Source: Flavobacteriales bacterium
GTDB lineage: Bacteria; Bacteroidota; Bacteroidia; Flavobacteriales_F; PHOS-HE28
Reading direction: 5' to 3'
Assembly (NCBI GenBank): GCA_016718655.1
Contig: JADKCV010000005.1
Coordinates: 124,001 to 188,000 of the forward strand
Length of the DNA: 64,000 nucleotides
The notes below the pieces were generated by a model that was not told the DNA's origin, did not search any database, and worked only from the letters and a program-made list of their open reading frames with translations. The position numbers and the translations under genes were made by a program. Positions 50,979 through 59,783 of the stretch are shown piece by piece; within the stretch, counting starts at the first letter, position 1, and the number at the start of each line of letters is the position of its first letter.

Positions 50979-53627
50979 ATGGACCTGAACAAATTCACCG
51001 TCCGCTCCCAACAGGCCATCCAGCAGGCCCAGACCATTGCTTCGGGCCACGGCCAACAGGTGCTGGAGAACGGCCACCTGCTCAAGGGCATCCTGGAAGT
51101 GGACGCCGACGTTTCGCCCTTCCTGCTGAAGAAGCTGAACGTGAACGTGCCCGCCATGACGCAGGCGCTGGACCGCATCGTGCAGGGCTATCCGAAGGTG
51201 AGCGGCGGGCAGATCAGCCTTTCGCGCTACAGCAGCGATGCGCTCACCAAAGCCCTCGCCGCGCTGAAGGAGTTCGGCGATGAGTTCGCCAGCGTGGAGC
51301 ACATGCTGATCGGCATCCTCGACAGCGGCGACACCGTGAGCCAGTTGCTGAAGGACAACGGCGTCACCAAGAAGGACCTGATCGCGGCCATCAAGGACCT
51401 GCGCAAGGGCAGCAGGGTCACCAGCCAAAGCCAGGAGGAGACCTACAACGCGCTGAACAAGTACGCCAAGAACCTCAACCAGCTGGCCAAGGACAACAAG
51501 CTCGATCCGGTCATCGGCCGCGATGAGGAGATCCGCCGCGTGCTGCAGATCCTCAGCCGCCGCACCAAGAACAACCCGATCCTGATCGGTGAGCCCGGCG
51601 TGGGCAAGACCGCCATCGCCGAGGGCATCGCGCAACGCATCGTCAGCGGCGACATCCCCGAGGACCTCAAGGGCAAGCAGGTCTTCAGCCTGGACATCTC
51701 CGCGCTGATCGCCGGGGCCAAGTACAAGGGCGAATTCGAGGAACGCTTGAAGGCCGTGGTGAAGGAAGTGATCAGCGCCGAAGGCAGCATCATCCTCTTC
51801 ATCGACGAGATCCACACCCTGGTGGGCGCGGGCGGTGGCGAAGGCGCCATGGATGCGGCCAATATCCTGAAGCCCGCACTGGCCCGCGGCGAACTGCGCA
51901 GCATCGGCGCCACCACGCTCAACGAGTACCAGAAGTACTTCGAGAAGGACAAGGCCCTGGAGCGCCGCTTCCAGAAGGTGATGGTGGATGAGCCTTCCCG
52001 TGAGGACGCCATCAGCATCCTACGCGGACTGAAGGACAAATACGAAAGCCACCACAAGGTACTGATCAAGGACGCCGCGATCATCGCCGCCGTGGAACTG
52101 AGCACACGTTACATCGCCGACCGGTTCCTGCCGGACAAGGCCATCGACCTCATCGACGAGGCCGCCAGCAAGCTGCGCATGGAGATCAACTCCAAGCCGG
52201 AAGAGCTCGACGAGATCGACCGCCGCATCATGCAGCTGGAGATCGAGCGCGAGGCCATCAAACGCGAGAACGATCCGGTGAAGCTGGCCGACCTGAACAA
52301 GGAGATCGCCGAGCTCAGCGGCCAGCGCGACGGCTTCAAGGCCCGCTGGGAAAGCGAGCGTGCGCTGGTGGAGCGCATCAACAGCGCCAAGGACCAGATC
52401 GAGGACCTGAAGCACCAGGCCGCGCAATACGAGCGCGAAGGCGACTTCGGCAAGGTGGCCGAGATCCGCTACGGCCGCATCCAGGAGACCGAGAAGGAAC
52501 TGCTCAGCGCCAAGGACGAACTGTTGCTCTTGCAGGCCAGCAGCAAGATGATCAAGGAGGAGGTGGACGTGGAGGAGATCGCCGCCGTGGTGAGCCGCTG
52601 GACCGGTGTGCCCGTGACCCGCATGCTGGAGGCCGAGCGCACCAAGCTCTTGAAACTGGAGGACGAACTGCACAAACGTGTGATCGGTCAGGACGAGGCC
52701 GTGCGCGCTGTGGCGGATGCGGTTCGCCGCAACCGTGCGGGCATGGGCGATGAGAAGCGCCCGATCGGCAGCTTCATCTTCCTCGGCACCACCGGTGTCG
52801 GTAAGACCGAACTGGCGAAAGCGCTCAGCGAGATCCTCTTCAACGACGAGAACGCCATGACGCGCATCGACATGAGCGAGTACCAGGAGCGCCACAGCGT
52901 GAGCCGACTCGTGGGTGCGCCTCCCGGCTACGTGGGCTACGATGAAGGCGGACAGCTCACCGAGGCTGTGCGCCGCAAACCCTACAGCGTGGTGCTGCTC
53001 GACGAGATCGAGAAGGCCCACCCGGACGTGTGGAACATCCTGCTGCAAGTGCTCGATGATGGTCGCCTCACCGACAACAAGGGCCGGGTGGTCAACTTCA
53101 AGAACACCATCATCATCATGACGAGCAACATCGGCTCGCACATCATCCAGGAGAACTTCGAAGGCCTCAAGGACAAGGACGTGGACGCCGTGGTGGAGAA
53201 GACCCAGCGCGAAGTGATGGAGCTGCTTCGCAAGACCGTGCGCCCCGAGTTCCTCAACCGCGTGGACGAGCTGATCATGTTCCGTCCCCTGAGCCAAGCG
53301 GATGTGCGCGAGATCGTGAAGCTGCAGCTGCACATGCTGCTGGCCAAGCTGGAGGAGAAGGACATCCACCTGCTACCCAGCGAGGAGTTGATCGCACACA
53401 TCTCCACCACCGGCTTCGATCCTCAATTCGGCGCGCGCCCCATCAAGCGCATGATCCAGAAGGAACTGCTGAACGAGTTGAGCAAGCAGATCATCGCGGG
53501 AACGCTGGAGACCGGCAAGCCGCAGGTGATCGATGTGTTCGATGGGAAGATCGTGTTGCGGAAGCCGATCGATGAGAAGGAGCAGAACGGGAATGGGAAT
53601 GGGAAGAAGGCGAAAGCGGAGGTGTGA
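50979..53627 (+). CDS. clpB: ATP-dependent disaggregase ClpB
   Basis: ClpB rescues aggregated proteins with DnaK. The 882 residues comprise the N-terminal repeat domain (FTVRSQQAIQQAQTIASGHG, EHMLIGIL), the first nucleotide-binding domain with Walker A GEPGVGKTA near 205 and Walker B ILFIDEIHTLVGAG, and the long coiled-coil M domain (about 400-530, including KARWESERALVERINSAKDQ). The second domain has Walker A GTTGVGKTEL near 603 and the region RIDMSEYQERHSVSRLVGAPPGYVGY. The charged tail EKEQNGNGNGKKAKAEV extends slightly beyond most ClpBs. Third codon positions are strongly G/C, more than in neighbouring genes, which fits high expression. A perfect terminator follows. Confidence 0.97.
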   Translation: MDLNKFTVRSQQAIQQAQTIASGHGQQVLENGHLLKGILEVDADVSPFLLKKLNVNVPAMTQALDRIVQGYPKVSGGQISLSRYSSDALTKALAALKEFGDEFASVEHMLIGILDSGDTVSQLLKDNGVTKKDLIAAIKDLRKGSRVTSQSQEETYNALNKYAKNLNQLAKDNKLDPVIGRDEEIRRVLQILSRRTKNNPILIGEPGVGKTAIAEGIAQRIVSGDIPEDLKGKQVFSLDISALIAGAKYKGEFEERLKAVVKEVISAEGSIILFIDEIHTLVGAGGGEGAMDAANILKPALARGELRSIGATTLNEYQKYFEKDKALERRFQKVMVDEPSREDAISILRGLKDKYESHHKVLIKDAAIIAAVELSTRYIADRFLPDKAIDLIDEAASKLRMEINSKPEELDEIDRRIMQLEIEREAIKRENDPVKLADLNKEIAELSGQRDGFKARWESERALVERINSAKDQIEDLKHQAAQYEREGDFGKVAEIRYGRIQETEKELLSAKDELLLLQASSKMIKEEVDVEEIAAVVSRWTGVPVTRMLEAERTKLLKLEDELHKRVIGQDEAVRAVADAVRRNRAGMGDEKRPIGSFIFLGTTGVGKTELAKALSEILFNDENAMTRIDMSEYQERHSVSRLVGAPPGYVGYDEGGQLTEAVRRKPYSVVLLDEIEKAHPDVWNILLQVLDDGRLTDNKGRVVNFKNTIIIMTSNIGSHIIQENFEGLKDKDVDAVVEKTQREVMELLRKTVRPEFLNRVDELIMFRPLSQADVREIVKLQLHMLLAKLEEKDIHLLPSEELIAHISTTGFDPQFGARPIKRMIQKELLNELSKQIIAGTLETGKPQVIDVFDGKIVLRKPIDEKEQNGNGNGKKAKAEV

Positions 53628-53645
53628 TCCTGTTCCGGATATGGC

Positions 53646-53674
53646 AACAAAGGCTCCCACTGGGAGCCTTTGTT
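53646..53674 (+). terminator. Terminator after clpB
   Basis: AACAAAGGCTCCCA and TGGGAGCCTTTGTT form a perfect 14-base inverted repeat with one base between them, 18 bases after the clpB stop. The symmetric arms could act on both strands. Confidence 0.8.
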
Positions 53675-53691
53675 ACGAAGTACAGCGCTCA

Positions 53692-53777
<86 letters not shown>

Positions 53778-53780
53778 GGT

Positions 53781-54599
53781 TCAATTCCTTACGCAACGCA
53801 CGTAGCAACCCTGCCTCTTGTTCGAGATGTTCCTGATGATACCTGTGCTGCTGTCGTACAGGATCCGTAAATAGGCGGTACCAGGAATGTTCGCCGTAGT
53901 GGTCCACCAGTGAGCGTAAGCACCTTCGAGCATGAAGTTCCCATTGTTCACGTATCGGTGCCCCCCAGGTGGACCTGCGAAACCGCTCGCATTGGTAGCG
54001 CCACTATTGGGAGGGTCCCACATGGTCGTGGTCTTCAATTGCCCCCCCACGTTCTGCGCTTCTCCCCGAAATCCTGCATCGATCAGTTCACTCTCCGTCA
54101 TGCCCAGGGTGGACTCCATTTGTTGCCAATCGGAATCGCTGGCTGGATGCCAGCCCTGTGGGCAGACGCTGGGGTTGGCGGCGGCATACCAGTTGTAGAG
54201 CTTGCCATAGATCGTATCGTTCGCACTGTCATTGTCATAGTTGCACCAGGCACCAGTGTTCGTCTCGATCCAATCGGCATTCTCCGTCAGGTGGGTGATG
54301 GGCCATCCATCGCTGTACGTGGAAGTGCGCAGGTTCTCCGCCATCCAGCACTGAGCCCCGATCTGGACCGTGCGGTACACGTTCCCATCGATATCCGTCA
54401 CCGTCGGCGACTCCGGACAGGTCAAGCCAGCGAAAAGCTCGAACGTGCGCGTGGCCGAAACCTCTGGCACCTCGTCGATGGCCCCACTATACAACACCGC
54501 CTCACTCGTGGCGTAACCGATGTAACGTAATTCATCCCCAGGCGCCCAGGTGAACAGGGATCGGTCGGACTTGGCACGCACCCGCTGCTCTTGGCTCAA
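53781..54599 (-). pseudogene. FISUMP-domain protein copy 1, C-terminal part
   Basis: This is the FISUMP (Fibrobacter succinogenes major paralogous) domain half of copy 1. It begins in frame at about SQEQRVRAKSDRSLFTWAPGD and has CPESPTVTDIDGNVYRTVQIGAQCWMAENL, CPQGWHPASDSDWQQME and the terminal GCYVRCVRN, as in FISUMP lipoprotein-like surface proteins. It has no start or signal of its own; the upstream half is in another frame. Relative to copy 2, about two bases (GC within GGCGCCGG) are missing near 54620, and restoring them joins the halves. The stop codon lies 4 bases from the poly-G tract. Confidence 0.72.
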
Positions 54600-54615
54600 C
54601 CACGACGATCCATCC

Positions 54616-55089
54616 TTACCGGCCCTCTGTGGCCATCAAACGCATCGTATGCCGGACGCCTCCTTGCACCACGCTGAGCAGGTGCACCCCCGGCCGCGCA
54701 CAGCTCACCCGGAAGCGATGCACACCGACAGACAGGTTAGCCGCAAGCGACACCAACTCCCGTCCGGCCACATCGTGTATAGCGATCCGCGCTGCACCTC
54801 CCAGGGACTCCACCGCGACTTCCGTACTGCTGGCGAAGGGATTCGGTAGGGCATTTATCGTTCGATCCGTGTCCAAGGCCTCCGCGATGCCGGTCGAACC
54901 CAGCACCAGAATATTGTCCGGGAAGTAGATCATCGTATCCCCGCCGGCCGTCAGATTCATCACCAAGATGCTGTCCAAGGGGATCGGCGCACTATTCAGC
55001 GTGGCCTCGAAGGTGATGGTGATGACCTGGGACCGCAGGCCACTACCAAGGCTCAAGAGCCCGGCGAGAAGGGCGATGGTGCGTTTCAT
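54616..55089 (-). pseudogene. FISUMP-domain protein copy 1, N-terminal part
   Basis: The signal peptide MKRTIALLAGLLSLGSGLRSQ begins at 55089. The mature part VITITFEATLNSAPIPLDSILVMNLTAGGDTMIYFPD is followed by a Por-type sorting-tail-like domain (LPNPFASSTEVAVES, RIAIHDVAGRELVSLAANL, VHRFRVSCARPGVHLLSV). In many Bacteroidota FISUMP proteins such a tail-like unit sits in the middle, before the FISUMP domain, and this matches. The frame ends after MATEGR at 54616, where the downstream half is shifted. With the indel repaired the protein would be about 436 residues. Confidence 0.72.
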
Positions 55090-55248
55090 TGGAGCCTGGA
55101 GTGAATATATATCACCAAGAGACTCTACCAGCATGGTCAGGGGTTGAAAAATGGAACTTGGAATAGCGTGTATCCCGCCTCACGTTCCGCAGGCCTGATG
55201 GCCAGCGCTTGCATGGCATGCGACCCATGCAACAGCAATACCACTACT

Positions 55249-55506
55249 TCAATCCCTGACGCAACGCACACCGAAACCACTCTTCGTGAGGTAACCGTAC
55301 ATCGAGATCGTTGCAACGCTGTGGTCCAGGATCAAACCATAGGTGCCGGTGGAACCAACCCCCGTGGCACTCGACAAGAAGCCGAGGGTACCCAGGCCGA
55401 TGAAATCGCCATTACTGCTGCGGGCGCCGCATGGAAGGCCTGAGAATCCGCTCTCGTCCGTGGCGCCGGTATTGGGGGAACTCCATAAAGGCGTGACCGC
55501 TTTCAT
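55249..55506 (-). pseudogene. FISUMP-domain protein copy 2, C-terminal fragment
   Basis: The last 85 codons of copy 2: MKAVTPLWSSPNTGATDESGFSGLPCG onward, ending in SGFGVRCVRD, the same type of terminus as copy 1 (GCYVRCVRN). It is one frame away from the middle fragment. The break is at the C5 run 55528-55532, where the other frame reads LGNEVAGGKMKAV, normal FISUMP text. Changing the run by one base restores the frame. Confidence 0.7.
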
Positions 55507-55507
55507 C

Positions 55508-55924
55508 TTACCACCTGCAACCTCGTTCCCCCAAATTGTCGGTCAGCACGGTCCACTCGGAATTCGAGGGCAAGTGCCAGCCTTGTGGGCAGGTGTTGGG
55601 GTTGGCAGCCGCGCTCCAGTTGTAGAGCTTGCCATGGATGACATCGTTGGCCGGGCTGTTGTCATAGTTGCACCAGGCGGGGCCAAGGTCCGGTTGTATC
55701 CACGCGTTCTGGTCCAGCACATTCGGGATGGTGCTACCATCCCGGTAGCGTGTGGTCTTCAGGTTGGCGGCCATCCAGCACTGCCCGCCGATCTGCACCG
55801 CAGGGTAGACGTTGCCATCGATGTCCGTCACCGTGGGCGACTCCGGACAAATAGCTCCAGCGGCCATCACGAAGGTGTGTGTGGCTGTAGCATCCGGCAC
55901 TTCATCGATCGCGGCGCTGTGCAC
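55508..55924 (-). pseudogene. FISUMP-domain protein copy 2, middle fragment
   Basis: The central FISUMP segment: AIDEVPDATATHTFVMAAGAICPESPTV, NVYPAVQIGGQCWMAANLKT, WCNYDNSPANDVIHGKLYNWSAAANP and CPQGWHLPSNSEWTVLTDNLG. It is in the same frame as the N-terminal part but separated from it by TGA at 55931-55933. Compared with copy 1 there is an extra A before AGTGAGGCGGTG and a missing T after it, two compensating changes that create that stop. After LGE the frame is lost at the C5 run. Confidence 0.7.
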
Positions 55925-55930
55925 ACCGCC

Positions 55931-56521
55931 TCACTTCGTGGCATAGCCGATGTAGCGCAACGCATCACCCGGCGCCCAGATGAACAGTGAGCGCTCGGAC
56001 TTGGCCCGCACACGCTGCTCTTGGTTCACCCACGACATTCCGTCCACACCAGCGCCCTCCGTGGCCATCAAGCGCATCGTATGCCGGACGCCTCCTTGCA
56101 CCACGCTTAGCACGTGTACCCCCGGCCGCGCGCAGCTCACCCGGAAGCGATGCACACCGACCGAGAGGTTCGCCGCAAGCGACACCAACTCCCGCCCGGC
56201 CATGTCGTGCAACGAGATCCGCGCTGCACCTCCCCGGGACTCCACTGCGACCTCGGTGCTGCTGGCGAAGGGATTGGGTAGGGCATGCATCGTTCGATCC
56301 GTGTACAGGGCCTCCCCGATGCCGGTCGAGCCCAGCACCAGAATATTGTCCGGGAAGTAGATCATCGTATCACCGCCAGCCGTCAGGTTCATCACCCGGA
56401 TGCTGTCCAAGGCGATCGGCGCGGTATTCAATGTGGCTTCGAAGGTGATGGTGATGACCTGGGACCGAAGACCATTGACCAGGCTGAAGAGCACGGCGAG
56501 AAGGGCGATGATGCGTTTCAT
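55931..56521 (-). pseudogene. FISUMP-domain protein copy 2, N-terminal part
   Basis: The signal peptide MKRIIALLAVLFSLVNGLRSQ begins at 56521. The next 170 residues are nearly the same as in copy 1 (VITITFEATLNTAPIALDSIRV, LPNPFASSTEVAVESRGGAAR, RFRVSCARPGVHVLSVVQGG), then EQRVRAKSERSLFIWAPGDALRYIGYATK and a stop at 55931. The two genes are head-to-tail tandem paralogues with about 160 bases between them. TAGCTTTG, an exact -7 box, ends one base before this ATG on the minus strand. A complete copy 2 would be about 424 residues. Confidence 0.72.
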
Positions 56522-56906
56522 CCAAAGCTAACTTGAAGAGTAAATGTAGTGATCGAGATAGCCACTCTTCTCCTAGCCCAAAAGATGCTCAAGGTGTCCG
56601 GCCTTCATTGAAGTGGCCACCTTCATGAACCACTATGAAGAACGAGCCCCCACCCCCCCCCCGCCAGGCCGTCGCGCAGGAACACACCCCATCGCCCCCG
56701 CCGGGTGCAGAGAGACCTGGCGGCCGCCACTAGGCGGCACCGGTGCGAGCAGGCGTCCACTAACGCTGCACGGTTCACCTGACTGCTATCGCATGGTGGA
56801 TGGCATTGAACCGGGCTCGTTTTCCTCGACCGTGATGAACGGTCCGTTCATCGGAACACACGTGATGTTCGGTGGCTACCGGCGGTGACCGGCCAACGCG
56901 TGGAAC
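56522..56906. other. Intergenic region with a C11 run
   Basis: These 385 bases show no credible gene. They include a run of 11 cytosines at 56653-56663 in a C-rich patch and the upstream region of FISUMP copy 2. A short open frame through it has abnormal composition and no conserved motif. Confidence 0.5.
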
Positions 56907-57251
56907 TCAATTCGTCCACACCGCATACCCCTTCCTTCTCAGCTCCAGCGCCAAGCCCTTCTCCACTTCCAAGGCCTCCGCGCGGCTCAGTGGGCCGATG
57001 TTCTGATAGAGGCTCGGGCGCAGGTACTTGCCGTACTTCTGCACGATGGTGCTGCTCAACTTCTGGCCCTTCGCATTGCGGTGGCCGGTCTTGTGCTGGG
57101 CCAAGCGTTCTTGCGGGGTCTTGGCGGTCTGCCCCACGTACAGGCATTCCAGCACACCGTTGTACTGCGGGTTCGCCTCGCGGAACTTGCGGTCCTCCGT
57201 GTACACCTTGCGGTGCAGCTCGATCACATACACGGTGTGGATGGTGGGCAT
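56907..57251 (-). CDS. GIY-YIG-like nuclease domain protein
   Basis: A 114-residue protein with a GIY-YIG-like core. VYVIELHRKVY takes the place of the GIY strand, and ECLYVGQTAKTPQERLAQHKTG supplies the YIG-type strand followed by the helix with the catalytic Arg (QERLAQH). The acidic helix ALEVEKGLALEL near the C-terminus would carry the metal-binding Glu. The start at 57251 begins just before the first strand; 27 more in-frame codons upstream are poor. Stand-alone proteins of this size may be DNA repair or restriction nucleases, or inactive. TAGCTTCG lies 39 bases upstream on the same strand. Confidence 0.75.
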   Translation of the reverse strand: MPTIHTVYVIELHRKVYTEDRKFREANPQYNGVLECLYVGQTAKTPQERLAQHKTGHRNAKGQKLSSTIVQKYGKYLRPSLYQNIGPLSRAEALEVEKGLALELRRKGYAVWTN

Positions 57252-57347
57252 ATGGCTGGAACGCGGTACAAGGTCGGAGGCGATCCGCACCGAAGCTAAG
57301 TTCAGTATCCGAAGCGCCCCGTAATTTCCCAAGCTCGATCACACCCC

Positions 57348-57776
57348 ATGCGGACACTGATCCCCCTCCTCCTTCTTGCCTTGGCGCTACTCCTCTCGGA
57401 CCTGCTCACTGTGCAACGGATGGACGGCTGTCCTGTGGAGCACTTGCCCACGCTCTACGGTATGCCCCTGCCCTACCGCACCAGCATCCCGTGGGTGAAC
57501 AGCATGAGTGGTGAGCTCTATGCGCAAGGACTGGTGATCGACCTGGTCTGCTGCATGCTGGTATTGGCCGGACTGCGTTCGGCCGCACAGCGCTGGCTCC
57601 CGATCGGCCTCCGTCAAGCGCGCTGGAGCCAATTCCTCTACCGTGGCGTGCTCGTCATTTCCACACTGCTCATCACGTTCTTCGTGTTCATGGTGGAATG
57701 GCGCTGGGAACCGAAGCCTGATCTGGTGTTCGACTGTCCGGAATGGCAGTGGGCCACGGGTGCCTTTCTCGAATAG
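57348..57776 (+). CDS. Small membrane protein of unknown function
   Basis: A 142-residue protein with three predicted hydrophobic segments: an N-terminal signal-anchor (LIPLLLLALALLLSDLLTV), a middle helix (LVIDLVCCMLVLAGL) and a third (FLYRGVLVISTLLITFFVFMVEW). The loops hold VQRMDGCPVEHLPTLYG and the tail CPEWQWATG. No family is recognised. It is divergent from the GIY-YIG gene with 96 bases between the starts. Confidence 0.6.
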   Translation: MRTLIPLLLLALALLLSDLLTVQRMDGCPVEHLPTLYGMPLPYRTSIPWVNSMSGELYAQGLVIDLVCCMLVLAGLRSAAQRWLPIGLRQARWSQFLYRGVLVISTLLITFFVFMVEWRWEPKPDLVFDCPEWQWATGAFLE

Positions 57777-57896
57777 CCCAGTTGTCGTCGCTATCGAACC
57801 AGGCGCAGGCGATCCGATCCTCGGCTCCATCGTCGCTTGACCCTGTTCGAGCGATGTTCACTTGGTTCCGCATGGTCGATGAGCTACCTTCAGCAC

Positions 57897-58088
57897 ATGA
57901 AGCGCAGCACGCCCCTCCCGCCGCTGAAGCCGATGGCATCGGAGCTCCCCAACGAAGTGGTGGTGGTGAGCGCACCCACGCGCTCCACAACACCACGCAC
58001 CGTGGCGGTGGAATGGCGTGACGCGGCCGGTGAGTTGCACCGCGACGTGCTGACCCCCGAGCAGAGCAAAGTGTGGATCGCCAATTGA
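57897..58088 (+). CDS. Small hypothetical protein
   Basis: A 63-codon frame starting at 57897 (MKRSTPLPPLKPMAS). It has a Pro-rich start and a compact C-terminal part (TVAVEWRDAAGELHRDVLTPEQSK) that resembles a small beta-strand and helix. Codon use fits the surrounding genes. No family is known, and its reality rests on composition alone, so confidence is low. TACCTTCA precedes the ATG by a few bases. Confidence 0.35.
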   Translation: MKRSTPLPPLKPMASELPNEVVVVSAPTRSTTPRTVAVEWRDAAGELHRDVLTPEQSKVWIAN

Positions 58089-58243
58089 TCACGGCTTTCG
58101 CCTCAGCTGGTCTTGACTTATCGATCTCCTGGTCGATATTTGACCCCGCTAGCACCGTTCATGAACATTCCATCCTGATGGTCGTTCATGCGTTCATGCA
58201 GGCAATGCTAGTTTTCCTATCGGACCTATAGTACTCTCCCACT

Positions 58244-58903
58244 ATGAGCTCCAATACCGTGCGTTTGGCCGTCATCGACGACCATATGATCATCAGGCGT
58301 GGTTTCGCCGAACTGGTGAATGAACGGCCGCCCTGGCAGGTGGTCGTCGAAGCAAGCAATGGCCTGGAATACGAGCAGCTGGCAGGGGCGCAACTCCCCA
58401 TCCATGTGGCCCTCGTGGACCTGTTCATGCCCGAGCGGAACGGCTTCGACACCATTCGATGGATCCGCACCCACCAGCCCGACACGCTACCCATCGCGCT
58501 CACCTACGACCCGACGGAACTTTCCGTGCGCAGGGCGGTAGTGGCTGGGGCCCGAGGTGTACTCCCCAAGACCATCGAACCGGATGCGTTGTTCGCGGCT
58601 ATCGAGGAGGTACTTCGGACGGGTTATCACTACAACGAGCTCGTCAGCGAAGAGCTGCGCACCCACCTGATGGCCAACCCGCACGAACTCGTTCATCCGA
58701 AGCTGGCGAACCTGTCGGTGCTCGAGCTGGAGTTCCTCCTCCACTATGGCAACCCTGAACGGGGCGAGGTGTCCCAGATCGCTCAGCGCATGGGCATGAG
58801 TAGCGCTTCCGTGGAGGACCTACGTCAACGGATCGCCTCCGAACTGGGTGTGCAGACCAAGGCCCAAGCGGCCATGCTCCTGGAGTTGTTGGGCCAGCGC
58901 TGA
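58244..58903 (+). CDS. LuxR/NarL-type response regulator
   Basis: A 219-residue two-domain regulator. The receiver domain has the acidic pair in VIDDHMIIRRGFAELV (D11, D12), the phosphorylation Asp in VALVDLFMPERNGFD (D60), the Thr in IALTYDP and the Lys in GVLPKTIEP. The output domain (LANLSVLELEFLLHYGNPERGEVSQIAQRMGM, SSASVEDLRQRIASELGVQTKAQA) keeps the LuxR helix-turn-helix spacing but has few of the usual consensus residues. No histidine kinase gene lies in the window, so the partner is elsewhere. A 155-base upstream region has no clear -7 box. It ends at a perfect hairpin. Confidence 0.88.
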   Translation: MSSNTVRLAVIDDHMIIRRGFAELVNERPPWQVVVEASNGLEYEQLAGAQLPIHVALVDLFMPERNGFDTIRWIRTHQPDTLPIALTYDPTELSVRRAVVAGARGVLPKTIEPDALFAAIEEVLRTGYHYNELVSEELRTHLMANPHELVHPKLANLSVLELEFLLHYGNPERGEVSQIAQRMGMSSASVEDLRQRIASELGVQTKAQAAMLLELLGQR

Positions 58904-58910
58904 ACGCAAC

Positions 58911-58941
58911 GCGGGGGGCGGGCCGATGGCCCGCCCCCCGC
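58911..58941. terminator. GC-rich hairpin between convergent genes
   Basis: GCGGGGGGCGGGCC and GGCCCGCCCCCCGC form a perfect 14-base inverted repeat with a 3-base loop, 7 bases after the response-regulator stop. There is no U tract, so it may work as a bidirectional barrier rather than a classic terminator. Confidence 0.6.
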
Positions 58942-58959
58942 GCTCGATGCCGTTCCCGA

Positions 58960-59475
58960 TCAGAACACCATCGGTGCCTGGCGGCGAGCCGGTACGAGCT
59001 TCTTGGTGTGCGCCACGGCCACACAGCCGCCGCCTTGCTCGAAGCCCAGCGTTCCAACCGGTCCCGCGAAGGCCTGGCCACCCATGTGCCGTTCCAGTTC
59101 GAGCACCACGGCGAAGCTGATTGTACGGTCCTGTTCGGCCATCGGACCATCCTGGGCGAAGTGCGTATCCACCATCACCTCCTTGGTCTGGTAGCCGGTA
59201 CGCTCGAACCGCAAGGTGGCTTCCGTACCCACGGGCAGTTCCACTGTGAAGCGGCCTGTACGGGAGACATGCGCCAGTTCAATAGCCCCATCCACCTCCA
59301 CTTCCACCAACACCTCCTCCATACGAAGGTCATCCACATGCAACCAACCGGTGAGCTTCACCGCTTCCGAGGAGGAACGGTCCATGCGCAACCCGGAGGC
59401 CTTGAGCACACCGGTGCCGATGAACAGGATGGCCAGTAGGGCCGCGTTGCGCTTGAGGGAGGAGGAGGTGATCAT
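58960..59475 (-). CDS. Exported carboxypeptidase-regulatory-like protein
   Basis: A 171-residue protein with an N-terminal hydrophobic segment (NAALLAILFIGTGVLKAS). The mature part contains one carboxypeptidase-D regulatory-like unit: LTGWLHVDDLRMEEVLVEVEVDG, AHVSRTGRFTVELPVGTEATLRFERTGYQTKEVMVDT. Such units form small beta sandwiches and often sit on surface proteins. The last 45 residues (GFEQGGGCVAVAHTKKLVPARRQAP) are basic and not recognised. It is convergent with the response-regulator gene across the GC-rich hairpin. No operon partner is near. Confidence 0.68.
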   Translation of the reverse strand: MITSSSLKRNAALLAILFIGTGVLKASGLRMDRSSSEAVKLTGWLHVDDLRMEEVLVEVEVDGAIELAHVSRTGRFTVELPVGTEATLRFERTGYQTKEVMVDTHFAQDGPMAEQDRTISFAVVLELERHMGGQAFAGPVGTLGFEQGGGCVAVAHTKKLVPARRQAPMVF

Positions 59476-59783
59476 GGCGGTGTGGGTATAGCGGGTTGTG
59501 GTAATGGATACGGCACTGCCGCACCGGGGTTCCGTGCCAAAGCCCCACTTTCGACGGAGCGGGTGGCAAGCGTCGATGAACGCCGAAGTCCATAGCCGAA
59601 CGCGTGACGCATGCGGCTTCTTCCGGAACCGCCTGCATATCCACCAAGGGCCGGCAGCACATCATCGGACACCCTTGGGCGCTTCGGATAGGATGAATAC
59701 CATTCCAGCATGGTGCCCCGTCAAAGGCGAGCGACCGAAGACCTTCCTCCTCATTACCTTCCTGCCGCCATTCCGCCCGGACC
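59476..59783. other. Gap without a recognised gene
   Basis: These 308 bases separate a minus-strand exported protein from a plus-strand orphan. No credible coding frame, RNA or exact -7 box was found; TACCTTCC at 59756 is the nearest promoter-like box. Confidence 0.5.

Noticed and set aside
52020..53369. 449-codon open frame antisense to clpB
   Set aside because: Leu/His-rich shadow caused by high third-position G/C in clpB.
53781..56521. Insertion sequence or transposon made of two direct copies
   Set aside because: The repeats are two complete paralogous genes with signal peptides; no transposase, terminal inverted repeats or target duplication.
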